The notes: generated by a model not told the origin, from the sequence alone. DNA of 31,050 nt from Collinsella aerofaciens (GCF_028206795.1 NZ_JAQLFJ010000020.1:1-31050); one strand, 5' to 3'; counted from the first letter of the stretch, positions 8,377-16,909 are shown. Program-made: numbers and translations.

Positions 8377-9444
8377 CTATGCCTCGCGCATGAGCTGCAC
8401 GAGCTTTTGTTTGGTCACCCTGGCCTGCTCGTTGGCCATGTTACGCTCGTTCTTAAAAGTTGCGTCCGCAACGCTCAGCAAGTCGGCATCGGAAATCTCG
8501 CCAAGGCCCAGCTCCTCGAGCGTCGTCGGCAGACCAACGCGCTGGCAAAACTCGAGCACCTGATCAAGCTCGGGCGCACGCTCCAGGCGCAGCTGCACCA
8601 CCAGACCAAACGCTACGGCCTCGCCGTGCATGGCCTTGCACTCGGGCAAAATCGTCAGGCCGTTGGCGATCGCATGCGCCAGCGCCAAACCGCCACTCTC
8701 AAAGCCGACGCCCGAAAGCAGAATATTGCACTCGATCAGACGCTCAGCCGCCGGCGATATACGGCCCTTTTTGAGATCGCGCTTGGCAGCGACACCGCAC
8801 TCCATGAGCGTGTCGCAGCAGGCACGAGCCGCAACCAGGGCCAAGTGCCCCGGCGCACCACCGTGCTCGTTAGTGCCGTGCGCTGCGACGCACGAACGCG
8901 CCTCGAAGTACGTTGCCAGTGCGTCGCCCATACCAGCGACCGTCATACGCAGTGGGGCCGCCGCGACCACGTTGGTATCGACCACGACCAGGTCTGGATT
9001 CTTCTCGAGCATCAGGTAGCGGTCGAACGACCCATCCTCGTGATACAGCACCGAAATCGCGCTACACGGACCGTCCATCGAAGCCGCCGTGGGGCATACG
9101 CACAACGGCAACTCGGCATAAAACGCTACTGCCTTGGCGATATCGAGCATCTTGCCGCCGCCAATGCCCACCACCATGTCGCAATACTCGGCCCGGGCTT
9201 CCTTAGCCATTTCGACAACGGCCTCTTCCGTACACGGACCGTCATAAATCTTAAAGAACGGCTCGCTTAGATCTTCGTCCAGAAATCCATCGACAATCTG
9301 CCTGCACAGCCGATCCTCGGTGCCCTGGTCAAACAAGACATAGGCAGCGCAGCCCAACCATGACAAATACCTGCCCTGACGCGAAAGTTCGCCCGGCCCC
9401 TGAACATACCGGCCGGGACCTCCATAAACCATGGGAAGCGCCAT
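8377..9444 (-). CDS. Glycerol dehydrogenase-family paralogue (GldA-like)
   Basis: A 355-residue group III metal-dependent alcohol dehydrogenase. The NAD-binding loop is GIGGGKMLD (~94-101). Metal ligands are conserved: Asp174 in GMGDALATYFEA, His257 in LAHAIANG and His273 in AMHGEAVAFG. It aligns along its length with the gldA product just upstream, but many residues differ, so it is an old paralogue. The substrate-pocket stretch reads SMDGPCSAIS instead of STDAPCSALS, so its substrate may be another small polyol or hydroxyketone. The start at 9444 has AAAGGGCGGA upstream. A hairpin at 9476-9504 lies in its leader, and the gldA terminator at 9515-9543 separates it from gldA, so it can be expressed apart from gldA. 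Confidence 0.88.
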   Translation of the reverse strand: MALPMVYGGPGRYVQGPGELSRQGRYLSWLGCAAYVLFDQGTEDRLCRQIVDGFLDEDLSEPFFKIYDGPCTEEAVVEMAKEARAEYCDMVVGIGGGKMLDIAKAVAFYAELPLCVCPTAASMDGPCSAISVLYHEDGSFDRYLMLEKNPDLVVVDTNVVAAAPLRMTVAGMGDALATYFEARSCVAAHGTNEHGGAPGHLALVAARACCDTLMECGVAAKRDLKKGRISPAAERLIECNILLSGVGFESGGLALAHAIANGLTILPECKAMHGEAVAFGLVVQLRLERAPELDQVLEFCQRVGLPTTLEELGLGEISDADLLSVADATFKNERNMANEQARVTKQKLVQLMREA

Positions 9445-9475
9445 ACGAGAATCCGCCCTTTCATCAACAACAATT

Positions 9476-9504
9476 GGTGCAAAGTAACCTGACCCCTTTG
9501 CACC
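9476..9504. repeat. REP-like hairpin with GGGGTCAGG core
   Basis: GGTGCAAAG (9476-9484) pairs with CTTTGCACC (9496-9504). Read on the minus strand the 3' side of the first arm and the loop give AAAGGGGTCAGG, nearly the same as AAAGGGGACAGG in the hairpin at 16817-16853. It sits in the leader of the GldA-like gene. Confidence 0.55.
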
Positions 9505-9514
9505 ATAGCAAAAA

Positions 9515-9543
9515 GGGGCAAAGCCGTCTGTCGGCTTTGCCCC
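9515..9543 (-). terminator. Rho-independent terminator of gldA
   Basis: A 12-bp perfect stem, GGGGCAAAGCCG/CGGCTTTGCCCC, around a 5-base loop is followed on the minus strand by TTTTTG, 14 bases past the gldA stop. Confidence 0.9.
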
Positions 9544-9557
9544 CTCCTTACCTTAGT

Positions 9558-10658
9558 TTACTCATCCATAAGGTAGTAGTGACCCAGTGCGTCGGCACCC
9601 AGAATGGCGTTTGCGACCATCTCGGGCGTCACCTCAAACGGCATGTTGCACATGGTGTCATCGGGCGCGCAGGCGGCCTCGGCAACAATCATGGCCTGCT
9701 CGCGCGTAAGCTCTGCAACGCCAAGTTCCTTCATCGTGACCGGCAGGCCCAGCTCAATGCAGAAGCCCAAGACTTCCTCGAGCTTCTCGGTGGGAGCATC
9801 CTCGAGTACCAGCTGGACGATGGTGCCAAAGGCGACCTTCTCGCCGTGATACATGCCGTGGCACTCGGGCAGCATCGTCAGGCCATTGTGGATGGCATGA
9901 GCAGCAGCAAGGCCCGAGCTCTCAAAGCCAATGCCCGAAAGCAGCGTATTGGCCTCGATGATATGCTCGACGGCAGGCGTCAGCGCACCCTTCTCCAGCG
10001 CGACCTTGGCCTTGACGCCATCGGCCATAAGCGTCTCGTAGCAGAGCTTGGCGAGCGCAAGGCCGGCCATTCCGCCCTTGCCGCCAGCGCAAGTGCCGCC
10101 GTCGGCATCGTGCGTCGCCTGGGCCTCAAAGTAGGTTGCGAGCGCATCGCCCATACCGGAAACCGTCAGGCGCACCGGGCTCGCCGCGATAACCGTCGTA
10201 TCCATCAGGACAATGTTGGGGTTTGCCTTAAGGAAAAGATATTTATCGAACTGGCCGTCGTCGGTGTAGAGCACCGAAAGTGCCGAGCACGGCGCATCGG
10301 TCGAGGCGATGGTGGGGCAAATGATAACCGGGGACTCCAGGTAATAGGCGACGGCCTTCGCGGTGTCGAGGATTTTGCCGCCACCGACGCCGACGATGAT
10401 GTCGCAACCGTTGTCGCGAGCGAGCGCGACCAGACGATCGACCTCGCCCTTGGAGCACTCGCCGTTAAAGTCCTCAAACAGCAGCTCGGCCTTAGCCTCG
10501 GCAAAGCCGCCCTCGATCTTGGCGCCGACGCGCTTCTTGCCCGAAGGCGTCACGATGACGAGGGCCTTAGCGCCGAGCGGCTCGACATAGGAGCCGAGCT
10601 TGGCCAGCTCGTCAGGGCCCTGGATGTACTTGCTGGGGCTATTGAAGATTGCAGCCAT
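9558..10658 (-). CDS. gldA: Glycerol dehydrogenase
   Basis: It oxidises glycerol to dihydroxyacetone with NAD+, or the reverse, in the cytoplasm. The 366-residue product has GVGGGKILD (~90-98) for NAD binding and zinc ligands Asp171 (GMGDALATYFEA), His254 (AAHAIHNG) and His271 (GMYHGEKVAFG), at almost the same positions as in characterised Bacillus GldA. Asp121 in STDAPCSALS is the usual glycerol-contacting residue. The start at 10658 gives a full-length N-terminus; the ribosome site is modest (GGGAT). It lies downstream of the iron alcohol dehydrogenase gene, separated by a terminator only 33 bases from its ATG, so expression relies on read-through or on a promoter inside the adh tail. Confidence 0.95.
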   Translation of the reverse strand: MAAIFNSPSKYIQGPDELAKLGSYVEPLGAKALVIVTPSGKKRVGAKIEGGFAEAKAELLFEDFNGECSKGEVDRLVALARDNGCDIIVGVGGGKILDTAKAVAYYLESPVIICPTIASTDAPCSALSVLYTDDGQFDKYLFLKANPNIVLMDTTVIAASPVRLTVSGMGDALATYFEAQATHDADGGTCAGGKGGMAGLALAKLCYETLMADGVKAKVALEKGALTPAVEHIIEANTLLSGIGFESSGLAAAHAIHNGLTMLPECHGMYHGEKVAFGTIVQLVLEDAPTEKLEEVLGFCIELGLPVTMKELGVAELTREQAMIVAEAACAPDDTMCNMPFEVTPEMVANAILGADALGHYYLMDE

Positions 10659-10690
10659 TTTTATCCCATTCTCTAATCAGTAAAAAGAAA

Positions 10691-10720
10691 GGGGCTCCGT
10701 ACGGATACGTGCGGAGCCCC
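10691..10720 (-). terminator. Rho-independent terminator of the alcohol dehydrogenase gene
   Basis: A 9-bp stem GGGGCTCCG/CGGAGCCCC is followed on the minus strand by TTTCTTTTTA, 22 bases past the upstream gene's stop and 33 bases before the gldA start. Confidence 0.88.
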
Positions 10721-10742
10721 TCGTTACGATAACAAGAGTCGA

Positions 10743-11966
10743 TTAGAAATCGATGTCGGTGTCGTAGTAGCAAGCCTTGAGGATCTTCTCGAAGTCGGCA
10801 GCCTTGGTCTCACGCGGGTTCTCCGGCGTGCAGGCGTCCTGCTCGGCGTTCGCGGCGATCTCGGGCAGCTTGGCGAGGAACTCCTCCTCGGAAACCATCT
10901 GCGGGTTCTCGGCGTCGACCTTCACGCCGCCATTCGCGTAATCCTTGATGGACTGCGGAATGTTGAGCTGGTCGTTGAGGTCGCGGATCTTCTGGACGAG
11001 CGCAGCGATGAGCTCCTCGTTGGTCTCGCCGGGAAGGTGCAGGATCTCCTTGGCCACGTAAGCGTAACGCTCGGCAGCACGGGGATCCTTGGAGTTCCAC
11101 TGGATGACCTTGCCCAGGTACATGGCGTTAGCAGCACCGTGGATGATGTGACCGTTCTCGAAGGCAGCACCGGTCTTGTGAGCCATGGAGTGAACGATGC
11201 CGAGCAGGCCCGAGGAGAAGGCGATACCGGCGATGCACTGAGCCTCGTGCATGTGCTGACGGGCCTCATGATCGCCAGCATAGGACTTGGGCAGCCACTC
11301 GACGATCTCGCGGATGCCGTGCAGAGCGTTGGCGTCGGTGAACATAGAGGCGAAGGTGGAAACGTAGGCCTCCATGCAGTGGGTCAGAGCATCCATGCCG
11401 GTGTGAGCGCACAGCTTGGCGGGCATGGTGTAGGTGAGCTCGGGGTCGACGATGGCGACATCAGGGGTGATGTTGAAGTCGGCCAGCGGGTACTTGATGC
11501 CCTTGGCGTAGTCGGTAATGACGGAGAACGCGGTGACCTCGGTAGCGGTACCGGAGGTAGAGGAGATGGCGCAGAAATGAGCCTTCTGACGCAGCTCGGG
11601 GAAGCTGAACGGCTGGATGATGTTGTCGAAGGACTCCTCGGGGTACTCGTAGAAGACCCACATGGCCTTAGCGGCATCGATGGGCGAGCCGCCGCCGATG
11701 GCAACGATCCAGTCGGGCTCGAAGTCGCGCATAGCGGCTGCGCCCTTCATGACGGTCTCGATGGAGGGATCGGACTCGACGCCCTCGAACAGCTTGACCT
11801 CCATGCCGGCCTCTTTGAGGTCGGCCTCAACGTCCTGCAGGAACCCGCCGCGGCGCATAGAGCTGCCGCCAGAAACGATGATGGCCTTCTTACCCTTGAG
11901 GTTCTTCACCTCGTGGCGAGCGCCCTCACCAAAGTACAGATCGCGAGGATTGGTAAAACGTCCCAT
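10743..11966 (-). CDS. Iron-containing alcohol dehydrogenase (group III)
   Basis: The 407-residue product matches the stand-alone iron ADH/butanol dehydrogenase group, which is also related to the C-terminal half of AdhE. Visible are GGGSPIDAAK (~91-100) for the cofactor, STSGTATEVT (~137-146), metal ligands Asp192 and His196 in GMDALTHCMEA, His259/His263 in VHSMAHKTGA, and His273/His276 in GHIIHG. It probably interconverts an aldehyde and an alcohol with NAD(P)H to rebalance redox in fermentation; the exact substrate cannot be read from sequence. The ATG at 11966 follows a strong TTAGGAGG site; an in-frame upstream extension to 12017 runs through the promoter region. It heads the block of three dehydrogenases. 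Its codon use is highly biased, suggesting high expression. Confidence 0.92.
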   Translation of the reverse strand: MGRFTNPRDLYFGEGARHEVKNLKGKKAIIVSGGSSMRRGGFLQDVEADLKEAGMEVKLFEGVESDPSIETVMKGAAAMRDFEPDWIVAIGGGSPIDAAKAMWVFYEYPEESFDNIIQPFSFPELRQKAHFCAISSTSGTATEVTAFSVITDYAKGIKYPLADFNITPDVAIVDPELTYTMPAKLCAHTGMDALTHCMEAYVSTFASMFTDANALHGIREIVEWLPKSYAGDHEARQHMHEAQCIAGIAFSSGLLGIVHSMAHKTGAAFENGHIIHGAANAMYLGKVIQWNSKDPRAAERYAYVAKEILHLPGETNEELIAALVQKIRDLNDQLNIPQSIKDYANGGVKVDAENPQMVSEEEFLAKLPEIAANAEQDACTPENPRETKAADFEKILKACYYDTDIDF

Positions 11967-12007
11967 ACTGTGCCTCCTAAACAAGCCCCTCTTAGACTTG
12001 CGTATAT

Positions 12008-12032
12008 AACGGAGCACCCAATTGGCTCCGTT
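12008..12032 (-). promoter_or_regulatory. Inverted repeat abutting the alcohol dehydrogenase promoter
   Basis: AACGGAGC (12008-12015) and its exact complement GCTCCGTT (12025-12032) flank CCAATTGG-like sequence. On the minus strand the repeat runs directly into TATATA, a likely -10 box about 40 bases from the start codon. No good -35 box is seen, which fits a site for an activator or redox regulator; it could instead be an RNA hairpin. Confidence 0.5.
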
Positions 12033-12466
12033 AGGACCGGTTTGCGCGTTGCCGGCGATGACAATGCGCGATGTCTAAACGTCTCAACGCTCAGACAAAC
12101 ACTATTTTACCGTTCTGGTTGGTCAGTTATTCACCTAAAGCCGCCAATGATGAAACGTTTTTTCTATCCCTGAAGACCCTTGTGCGGCATTCATACTCCC
12201 AAGCTGGGCAAACGTTTTATCAAGGTTGACTACATATCCCGGGCAGGACCGTGCCCCTCCAAAATATGCACCGTTCGCCGCCAAAAATCGACCGTTTGCG
12301 GCACCGTGATACCACTCGGTCGTCCAAGGTGCCGACATTTGTGCGACATCCGTCTTCGTGGTGCAAAGGTGCAAGTCCAAGTGCGGCACCCCCGGTGTGC
12401 CACATGCGGGTAAACTAGAACCTTATATAGAAACATTTGAACCCTAACCGCAGCAAAGGAGGCCCC
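12033..12466. other. Intergenic stretch between divergent genes, with GTGCGGCA-type repeats
   Basis: No gene is seen. Short related words recur: TGTGCGGCA at 12181, TTGCGGCACC near 12297, GGTGCCGACA near 12329, TTGTGCGACA near 12339, AGTGCGGCACC near 12380 and GTGTGCCACATGCGG near 12396. The last two can form an imperfect hairpin. GTGCGGCAC also forms the arm of the palindrome at 24391-24428, again just ahead of a + strand gene. TAAACTAGAACCTTATATAG near 12411-12430 may include the promoter of the next gene. Confidence 0.4.
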
Positions 12467-13543
12467 ATGGCATTCGATCCCATTCAAGAGGATTGCCATC
12501 GCCTCGTTCTTGAGGCCTTGCGCCGCGACAATATCCCGCTCACCGACGGTGCCGCCGTAGAGCGTCTGATGGAACAATTCACCCGCAACCCCGCACCGCT
12601 CATCGTGCACGACCGCGACCGCGCCGGGCACCTCATTGCCAAGGTGGTCGAGGCTGTCGACTACCGCATTCCCTTTATCCCTGACGATACCCAGGCAGAG
12701 CAAGAAGAGGCAGCTGCCGAGAACATGCTCCGCGAGGCAGCCGCGCTCGACCCGACCAACTGGGACGCTCAGCGCATGCTGACCGCCCTCACCGCCGGCT
12801 CCAACGAGGAATACGTGCAGTATCTGGTGTCCAAGTGCGACGAGGTGGAGCACGATCTGGCGCTCAAGACCGCCTCGGCGCAGGACCCCTACGAGCGTGA
12901 GGCCGCAGGCGACCTTATGCGCCGCCCCTACCTGCGCTGGCTCGCCGCCCTTGCGTCACGTGCCCTCATTAGCGGCCGCTATCGCATGTCGCTCGAAGCC
13001 GCAAACCGCAGCCTCGACTTTGCCCCCAACGATCCTGCCGGCGTCCGCCACACCGCGATGCTCGCCATGGCAAAGCTCGAATACCCCGCCGAGGAGCTCA
13101 AGCGCTTTCGCTCCGCTCACTCCGTGCCGTACCTCGCGAGTACCCCGCTGCGCCGCCGCCCCAAAGATGCGGAGCGTGACTTGGACCCGTGGACGCTCAT
13201 CGCGCTGATGAGCGCTGCCTGGCGCGAGCTGGACTACGAGGGTGCCGAGCACTACCTGCGTATCCTTGTGCGTTCGTGCCCGCACGCAGCCGAGGCGCTC
13301 TACTTCCAAACCGAGTTTCCCGATGGCGTCTATGCCCGCGTCAACGTGGGTGTGGGCTCCACCGACGAACTTGTCCTTGCGCTGTCCGAGGCGACGCCGG
13401 TGCTGCAGGAGGGCCTGGGCGCCCCCGACAACGCCAGCTTTGCCGCCTGGGTCGCCACCAACGACATCGTGCGTTCCCAGATCGACGAGCGCATCCTGCG
13501 CGCGGCCGAGCAGGGTTTGCCGTTTAAGGGAGGAGACCTCTAA
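12467..13543 (+). CDS. TPR-like helical repeat protein (first of a tandem pair)
   Basis: A 358-residue, mainly helical soluble protein, with no signal peptide or membrane segment. Alternating helices with TPR-like spacing are visible (ALDPTNWDAQRMLTAL; GRYRMSLEAANRSLDFAPND followed by VRHTAMLAMAKLEYP; LDYEGAEHYLRILVRSCPHA). I do not recognise a named family. The start at 12467 has AAAGGAGG eight bases upstream; an earlier in-frame ATG at 12437 precedes that site. Its stop overlaps the next start as TAATG, so the two are translationally coupled. The next gene is a diverged relative: both share a xPW...L-A-helix followed by A...LR...RC...A near the same place. MurT-GatD lies downstream, but any functional link is only positional. 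Confidence 0.75.
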   Translation: MAFDPIQEDCHRLVLEALRRDNIPLTDGAAVERLMEQFTRNPAPLIVHDRDRAGHLIAKVVEAVDYRIPFIPDDTQAEQEEAAAENMLREAAALDPTNWDAQRMLTALTAGSNEEYVQYLVSKCDEVEHDLALKTASAQDPYEREAAGDLMRRPYLRWLAALASRALISGRYRMSLEAANRSLDFAPNDPAGVRHTAMLAMAKLEYPAEELKRFRSAHSVPYLASTPLRRRPKDAERDLDPWTLIALMSAAWRELDYEGAEHYLRILVRSCPHAAEALYFQTEFPDGVYARVNVGVGSTDELVLALSEATPVLQEGLGAPDNASFAAWVATNDIVRSQIDERILRAAEQGLPFKGGDL

Positions 13544-14586
13544 TGGATCCGAGCGTCTACATCCCCGCCTACCTGGAGCGCGCCTACCTTGCGTCGCACC
13601 CCGAACTCACCGATGCAGCACGCGAGCTTGTCCATAACGACGTGAGCGTCAACCCTCATAAGTATGCGCAGTCCGGGCATGCCCAGGCGCTGCTGTCCTA
13701 TGCCGGCGTTCATCGCCACCTGCTCGACGAGCTCCATCGCATCGAGGATATGGGCAGCGACGAGGAGTTTGAGCAGACGCGCAACCGCCTGTTCGACGAT
13801 ATGCGTGATGAGCTGCTCAAGATCGTCCGCATCGATGCGCATGTCCTCGATGCCCAGCTGCTCGCCATCATTTTGGCGGACACGCCCGTCGACGCCTGCC
13901 TGGGCGATCTGATGAAGCTCGAGGCGACCACGGCCGATTACCTGCAGCAAAGCGTGCCCGGGTTCGACATGGAAGCCCCGCACTACTGGGCCAATAATGT
14001 TTTGGCCGATGGTGTCACCGCAGCAGACCTTACCGTGAGCGAGCCGGCTCTTATCGGGTGGCTTCACACGCTCGAGGCCATCTCGCAGCTGTGCATGGCG
14101 AGCGCCCGCTACCGTGCTGCCGCCAACTACGCCCGCCGCGTCCTTAAGGCAGAAGGCTATCCCACCCGAGCCGCAGGCACCGTGTTGCTCGCCCTCGCTC
14201 GTCTGGAAGACGAGGACGGCTTTTTTGCCCTAGCCCACCAGCTCGAGGAAGAGATCGGGGCAGACGCACTCGAGAACTCTCCTTGGTATCTGCTCGCCCG
14301 CACGATTCTGCTGTTCAAAACAAACAAGATGCGCCCGGCGACACGCGCGCTGCGTGAGTTTGCCAACCGTTGCGAGGGCGGCGCGTTCTTCTTGCTGAAC
14401 CCCATGTACCAGACACCGTACCTTCCCTGCCGACCCGAGCCACGCGATCCCTGGGATCTTTCGCATCAGGCCGTTTGGGAAGCGGACGGTATTATCTCGG
14501 ACACTCCCGACTTTGCTCCCTGGGCCAATGCCTGCGAAGACGTGTCGCAGCTTGCCCAGGAGTTTGCGCGCCGCTACGGTTTTTAG
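13543..14586 (+). CDS. TPR-like helical repeat protein (second of a tandem pair)
   Basis: A 347-residue, all-helical cytoplasmic protein coupled to the previous gene through TAATG, with GGGAGGAG as ribosome site inside the end of that gene. The middle contains YRAAANYARRVLKAEGYP followed by LLALARLEDEDG, matching in position and pattern YRMSLEAANRSLDFAP and MLAMAKLEYP of its neighbour. SPWYLLARTILLFKTNK...ALREFANRCEGGA matches DPWTLIALMSAAWRELD...LRILVRSCPHA. The pair therefore arose by duplication and diverged strongly. No catalytic motif is seen; a scaffold or protein-interaction role is typical of such folds. The function is unknown. It ends 45 bases ahead of the MurT-GatD gene and may form an operon with it. 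Confidence 0.75.
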   Translation: MDPSVYIPAYLERAYLASHPELTDAARELVHNDVSVNPHKYAQSGHAQALLSYAGVHRHLLDELHRIEDMGSDEEFEQTRNRLFDDMRDELLKIVRIDAHVLDAQLLAIILADTPVDACLGDLMKLEATTADYLQQSVPGFDMEAPHYWANNVLADGVTAADLTVSEPALIGWLHTLEAISQLCMASARYRAAANYARRVLKAEGYPTRAAGTVLLALARLEDEDGFFALAHQLEEEIGADALENSPWYLLARTILLFKTNKMRPATRALREFANRCEGGAFFLLNPMYQTPYLPCRPEPRDPWDLSHQAVWEADGIISDTPDFAPWANACEDVSQLAQEFARRYGF

Positions 14587-14631
14587 TGACGCACTCGACC
14601 CGACCATGTCGTTTACGTTAGGAACGGTTTC

Positions 14632-16809
14632 ATGAACCTCCGCTCATCTCTTGCCTGCACCTCGAGCGATATCGCCCGCTGGGGGCTGCGCTCCGTCCTT
14701 AAGCGCCAGGGCGGCGTACTCCCCGGCCGCATCGCCATGAAGATCGACCCCGAGCTGCTGAGCGACCTCGCCGGCCTTGTCGACCGCAGCGTGGTGATCA
14801 CCGGTACTAATGGCAAGACCACCACCTCCAACCTCATCGCTGACGCCGTTGCTGCCAGCGGCGCTACCGTGGTATGCAACCGTGCCGGCAACAATATGGA
14901 GCCTGGTGTGGTGGGTGCTCTGCTCGAGGCCCGCGGCGGCCTTAAGCACACCAGCAGCGGCAAGCGCGTGGGCGTTTTTGAGTGCGACGAGCTCTACACG
15001 GTGCGCGTCCTGCCCAAGCTCAAACCGACGTACTTTGTGCTGCTCAACCTGTTCCGCGACCAGCTAGACCGCTACGGCGAGATCGACCATACCCAAGACG
15101 TCATCGCCCATGCGTTGGAGCTCTCTCCGACGACAACGCTCGTCTACAACGCCGACGATCCGCTGTGCGCCTCGATCGCCGCGCGCGTCCCCAACACGAG
15201 CATCGCCTTTGGCATCGACGGCGCCACGGGCACCGAGTCCGATCGCATTAGCGACTCGCGTTTTTGCTCGCAGTGCAACGCGCCGCTGGAGTATGACTAC
15301 GTGCAATACGGCCAGCTCGGCGCCTACCATTGCCCCTCGTGCGGCTGGGCCCGCCCTGCGCTTGTCCGTCGCGTGACGGACGTTGAGCTTACCTGCGACG
15401 GCTACGGCTTTGACCTGGCCTTTGGACCCGAGGCAAACGCGCCCGCCGTGCACATCGCCACGCGCTACAACGGCCTGTACATGGTCTATAACGTCGCCGC
15501 CGCCTTCTTTGCGGCGCACGAGCTGGGCGTGGACGCGGCGCACCTGCAGCCCACGCTTAATGCCTACGTGCCCGCCGGCGGACGCATGGGCCGCTGGGAT
15601 ATTGCCGGCCGCACCGTCGAGGCCAACCTGGCCAAGAATCCCGTGGGCTTCGATCGCCAGATCCAGTCCATTAAAACGGCAGGTGGCAGGCTCTGCGCCT
15701 TCTTCCTAAACGATAACGATGCCGACGGCCACGATGTCTCGTGGATCTACGATGTCGACTTCGAGCGCATCGCCGACACGCCGGATCTTGTCGCCTTTGC
15801 CGGAGGCACGCGTGCGCACGACATGCAGGTACGCCTCAAGTACGCCGGCATCGATGCCGCGATTATCTCGGACGTCGCGCAGGCGATCGGCGCCGTGGCA
15901 GACGAGGCCGCCGATGACACCTTCTACGCCGTCGCCAACTACACGGCCTTCCCGCCGCTGGTCAAGGAACTCGACGGGCTTAAAGACGACGATGCAAGCT
16001 CGATTGTCTCCCACGCCATAACGCGCGCCGATGGTAGCGCTGTCCCCACCGATATTGCGCCGGTCGAGCTTTCGCGCCCCCTGCGTATCGTCTACCTGTA
16101 CCCCGATGCCCTCAACCTCTATGCCGACGGCGGCAACGTTATCGCCCTCGAGCGCCGCTGCGCCTGGCGTGGCATTCCCGCGCGTGTAGACGAGGTCCGT
16201 ATGGGCGAAACGCTTGATTTGACCGATGCCGATATCGTCATGATGGGTGGCGGCTCCGACCGCGACCAGCTAGCCGTGGCACACGAGCTGCTCGCCCAAA
16301 AAGACAAGGTCGCGGCCTATGTTGAGGATGGCGGCTCGCTGCTTGCCATCTGTGGCGGCTATCAGCTGCTCGGCCGTTCGTACTATATGGGCGAGGATCG
16401 CATCGAGGGTCTGGGGGTCATTGCCGCCGAAACCGCACGCGGCTCCGACCGCCTGATCGGCAACGTCGCCGTCAAGACCGACCTGGCACCCGAGCCCTTT
16501 GTCGGATTCGAGAACCACGGCGGCCGCACGCTTTTGGACGTCGATGCCACGCCGCTCGGAACGTCCGTCGTCACGGGCACCGGCAACAACGGCGACGATG
16601 GCTTTGAGGGTCTGATCTACAGGGGAGTCATCGGCACGTACCTGCACGGACCAGCGCTGCCCAAAAACCCCGAACTTGCCGACTGGCTCATCGCCCACGC
16701 CCTTGAGCGCCGTGGCGACGCACAGGCCGCCGCCCTGCTGCCGCTCAAACCCCTCGACGACACCTACGAGCACGCCGCCCACGACGCCGCGATGAAGCTC
16801 CTCCCCTAA
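14632..16809 (+). CDS. MurT-GatD fusion: lipid II isoglutaminyl synthase in one chain
   Basis: MurT and GatD together amidate the alpha-carboxyl of D-Glu in lipid II, using glutamine and ATP. Here both are in one 725-residue chain. Residues ~50-460 are MurT: Mur-ligase P-loop TGTNGKTTT (~55-63), the four-Cys zinc ribbon typical of MurT (CSQC at 212-215, CPSC at ~234-237), a Mur ligase middle domain and the C-terminal DUF1727 region. From ~482 the GatD class I amidotransferase begins (LRIVYLYPDALNLYADGGN), with nucleophile Cys574 in LLAICGGYQ and His672 in GTYLHGP. A ~20-residue linker joins them with no stop or frameshift. In characterised firmicutes and actinobacteria the two are separate adjacent genes. 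The ATG at 14632 follows AGGAA. A terminator and tRNA-Glu follow. Confidence 0.93.
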   Translation: MNLRSSLACTSSDIARWGLRSVLKRQGGVLPGRIAMKIDPELLSDLAGLVDRSVVITGTNGKTTTSNLIADAVAASGATVVCNRAGNNMEPGVVGALLEARGGLKHTSSGKRVGVFECDELYTVRVLPKLKPTYFVLLNLFRDQLDRYGEIDHTQDVIAHALELSPTTTLVYNADDPLCASIAARVPNTSIAFGIDGATGTESDRISDSRFCSQCNAPLEYDYVQYGQLGAYHCPSCGWARPALVRRVTDVELTCDGYGFDLAFGPEANAPAVHIATRYNGLYMVYNVAAAFFAAHELGVDAAHLQPTLNAYVPAGGRMGRWDIAGRTVEANLAKNPVGFDRQIQSIKTAGGRLCAFFLNDNDADGHDVSWIYDVDFERIADTPDLVAFAGGTRAHDMQVRLKYAGIDAAIISDVAQAIGAVADEAADDTFYAVANYTAFPPLVKELDGLKDDDASSIVSHAITRADGSAVPTDIAPVELSRPLRIVYLYPDALNLYADGGNVIALERRCAWRGIPARVDEVRMGETLDLTDADIVMMGGGSDRDQLAVAHELLAQKDKVAAYVEDGGSLLAICGGYQLLGRSYYMGEDRIEGLGVIAAETARGSDRLIGNVAVKTDLAPEPFVGFENHGGRTLLDVDATPLGTSVVTGTGNNGDDGFEGLIYRGVIGTYLHGPALPKNPELADWLIAHALERRGDAQAAALLPLKPLDDTYEHAAHDAAMKLLP

Positions 16810-16816
16810 CGCCCCA

Positions 16817-16853
16817 CCACCACAAAGGGGACAGGCACCTTTGTGGTGGTTTT
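16817..16853 (+). terminator. Terminator of murT-gatD, of REP-like form
   Basis: A 12-bp perfect stem CCACCACAAAGG/CCTTTGTGGTGG around the loop GGACAGGCA is followed by TTTT, 7 bases after the stop codon. Its AAAGGGGACAGG core is close to that of the hairpin at 9476-9504. Confidence 0.88.
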
Positions 16854-16890
16854 CCAGTTTGCCAACGATATACGCGCCGACAAAAAAGTC

Positions 16891-16899
16891 TGCTATACT
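16891..16899 (+). promoter_or_regulatory. Extended -10 promoter of tRNA-Glu
   Basis: TGCTATACT is an extended -10 element (TGn plus TATACT) ending 11 bases ahead of the first tRNA base. No matching -35 box is seen at 16-18 bases. Confidence 0.5.
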
Positions 16900-16909
16900 C
16901 TTTCCCGCT

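Noticed and set aside
16812..16853. Second tRNA or riboswitch before tRNA-Glu
   Set aside because: The structure is a simple 12-bp hairpin with a T-run, i.e. a terminator.
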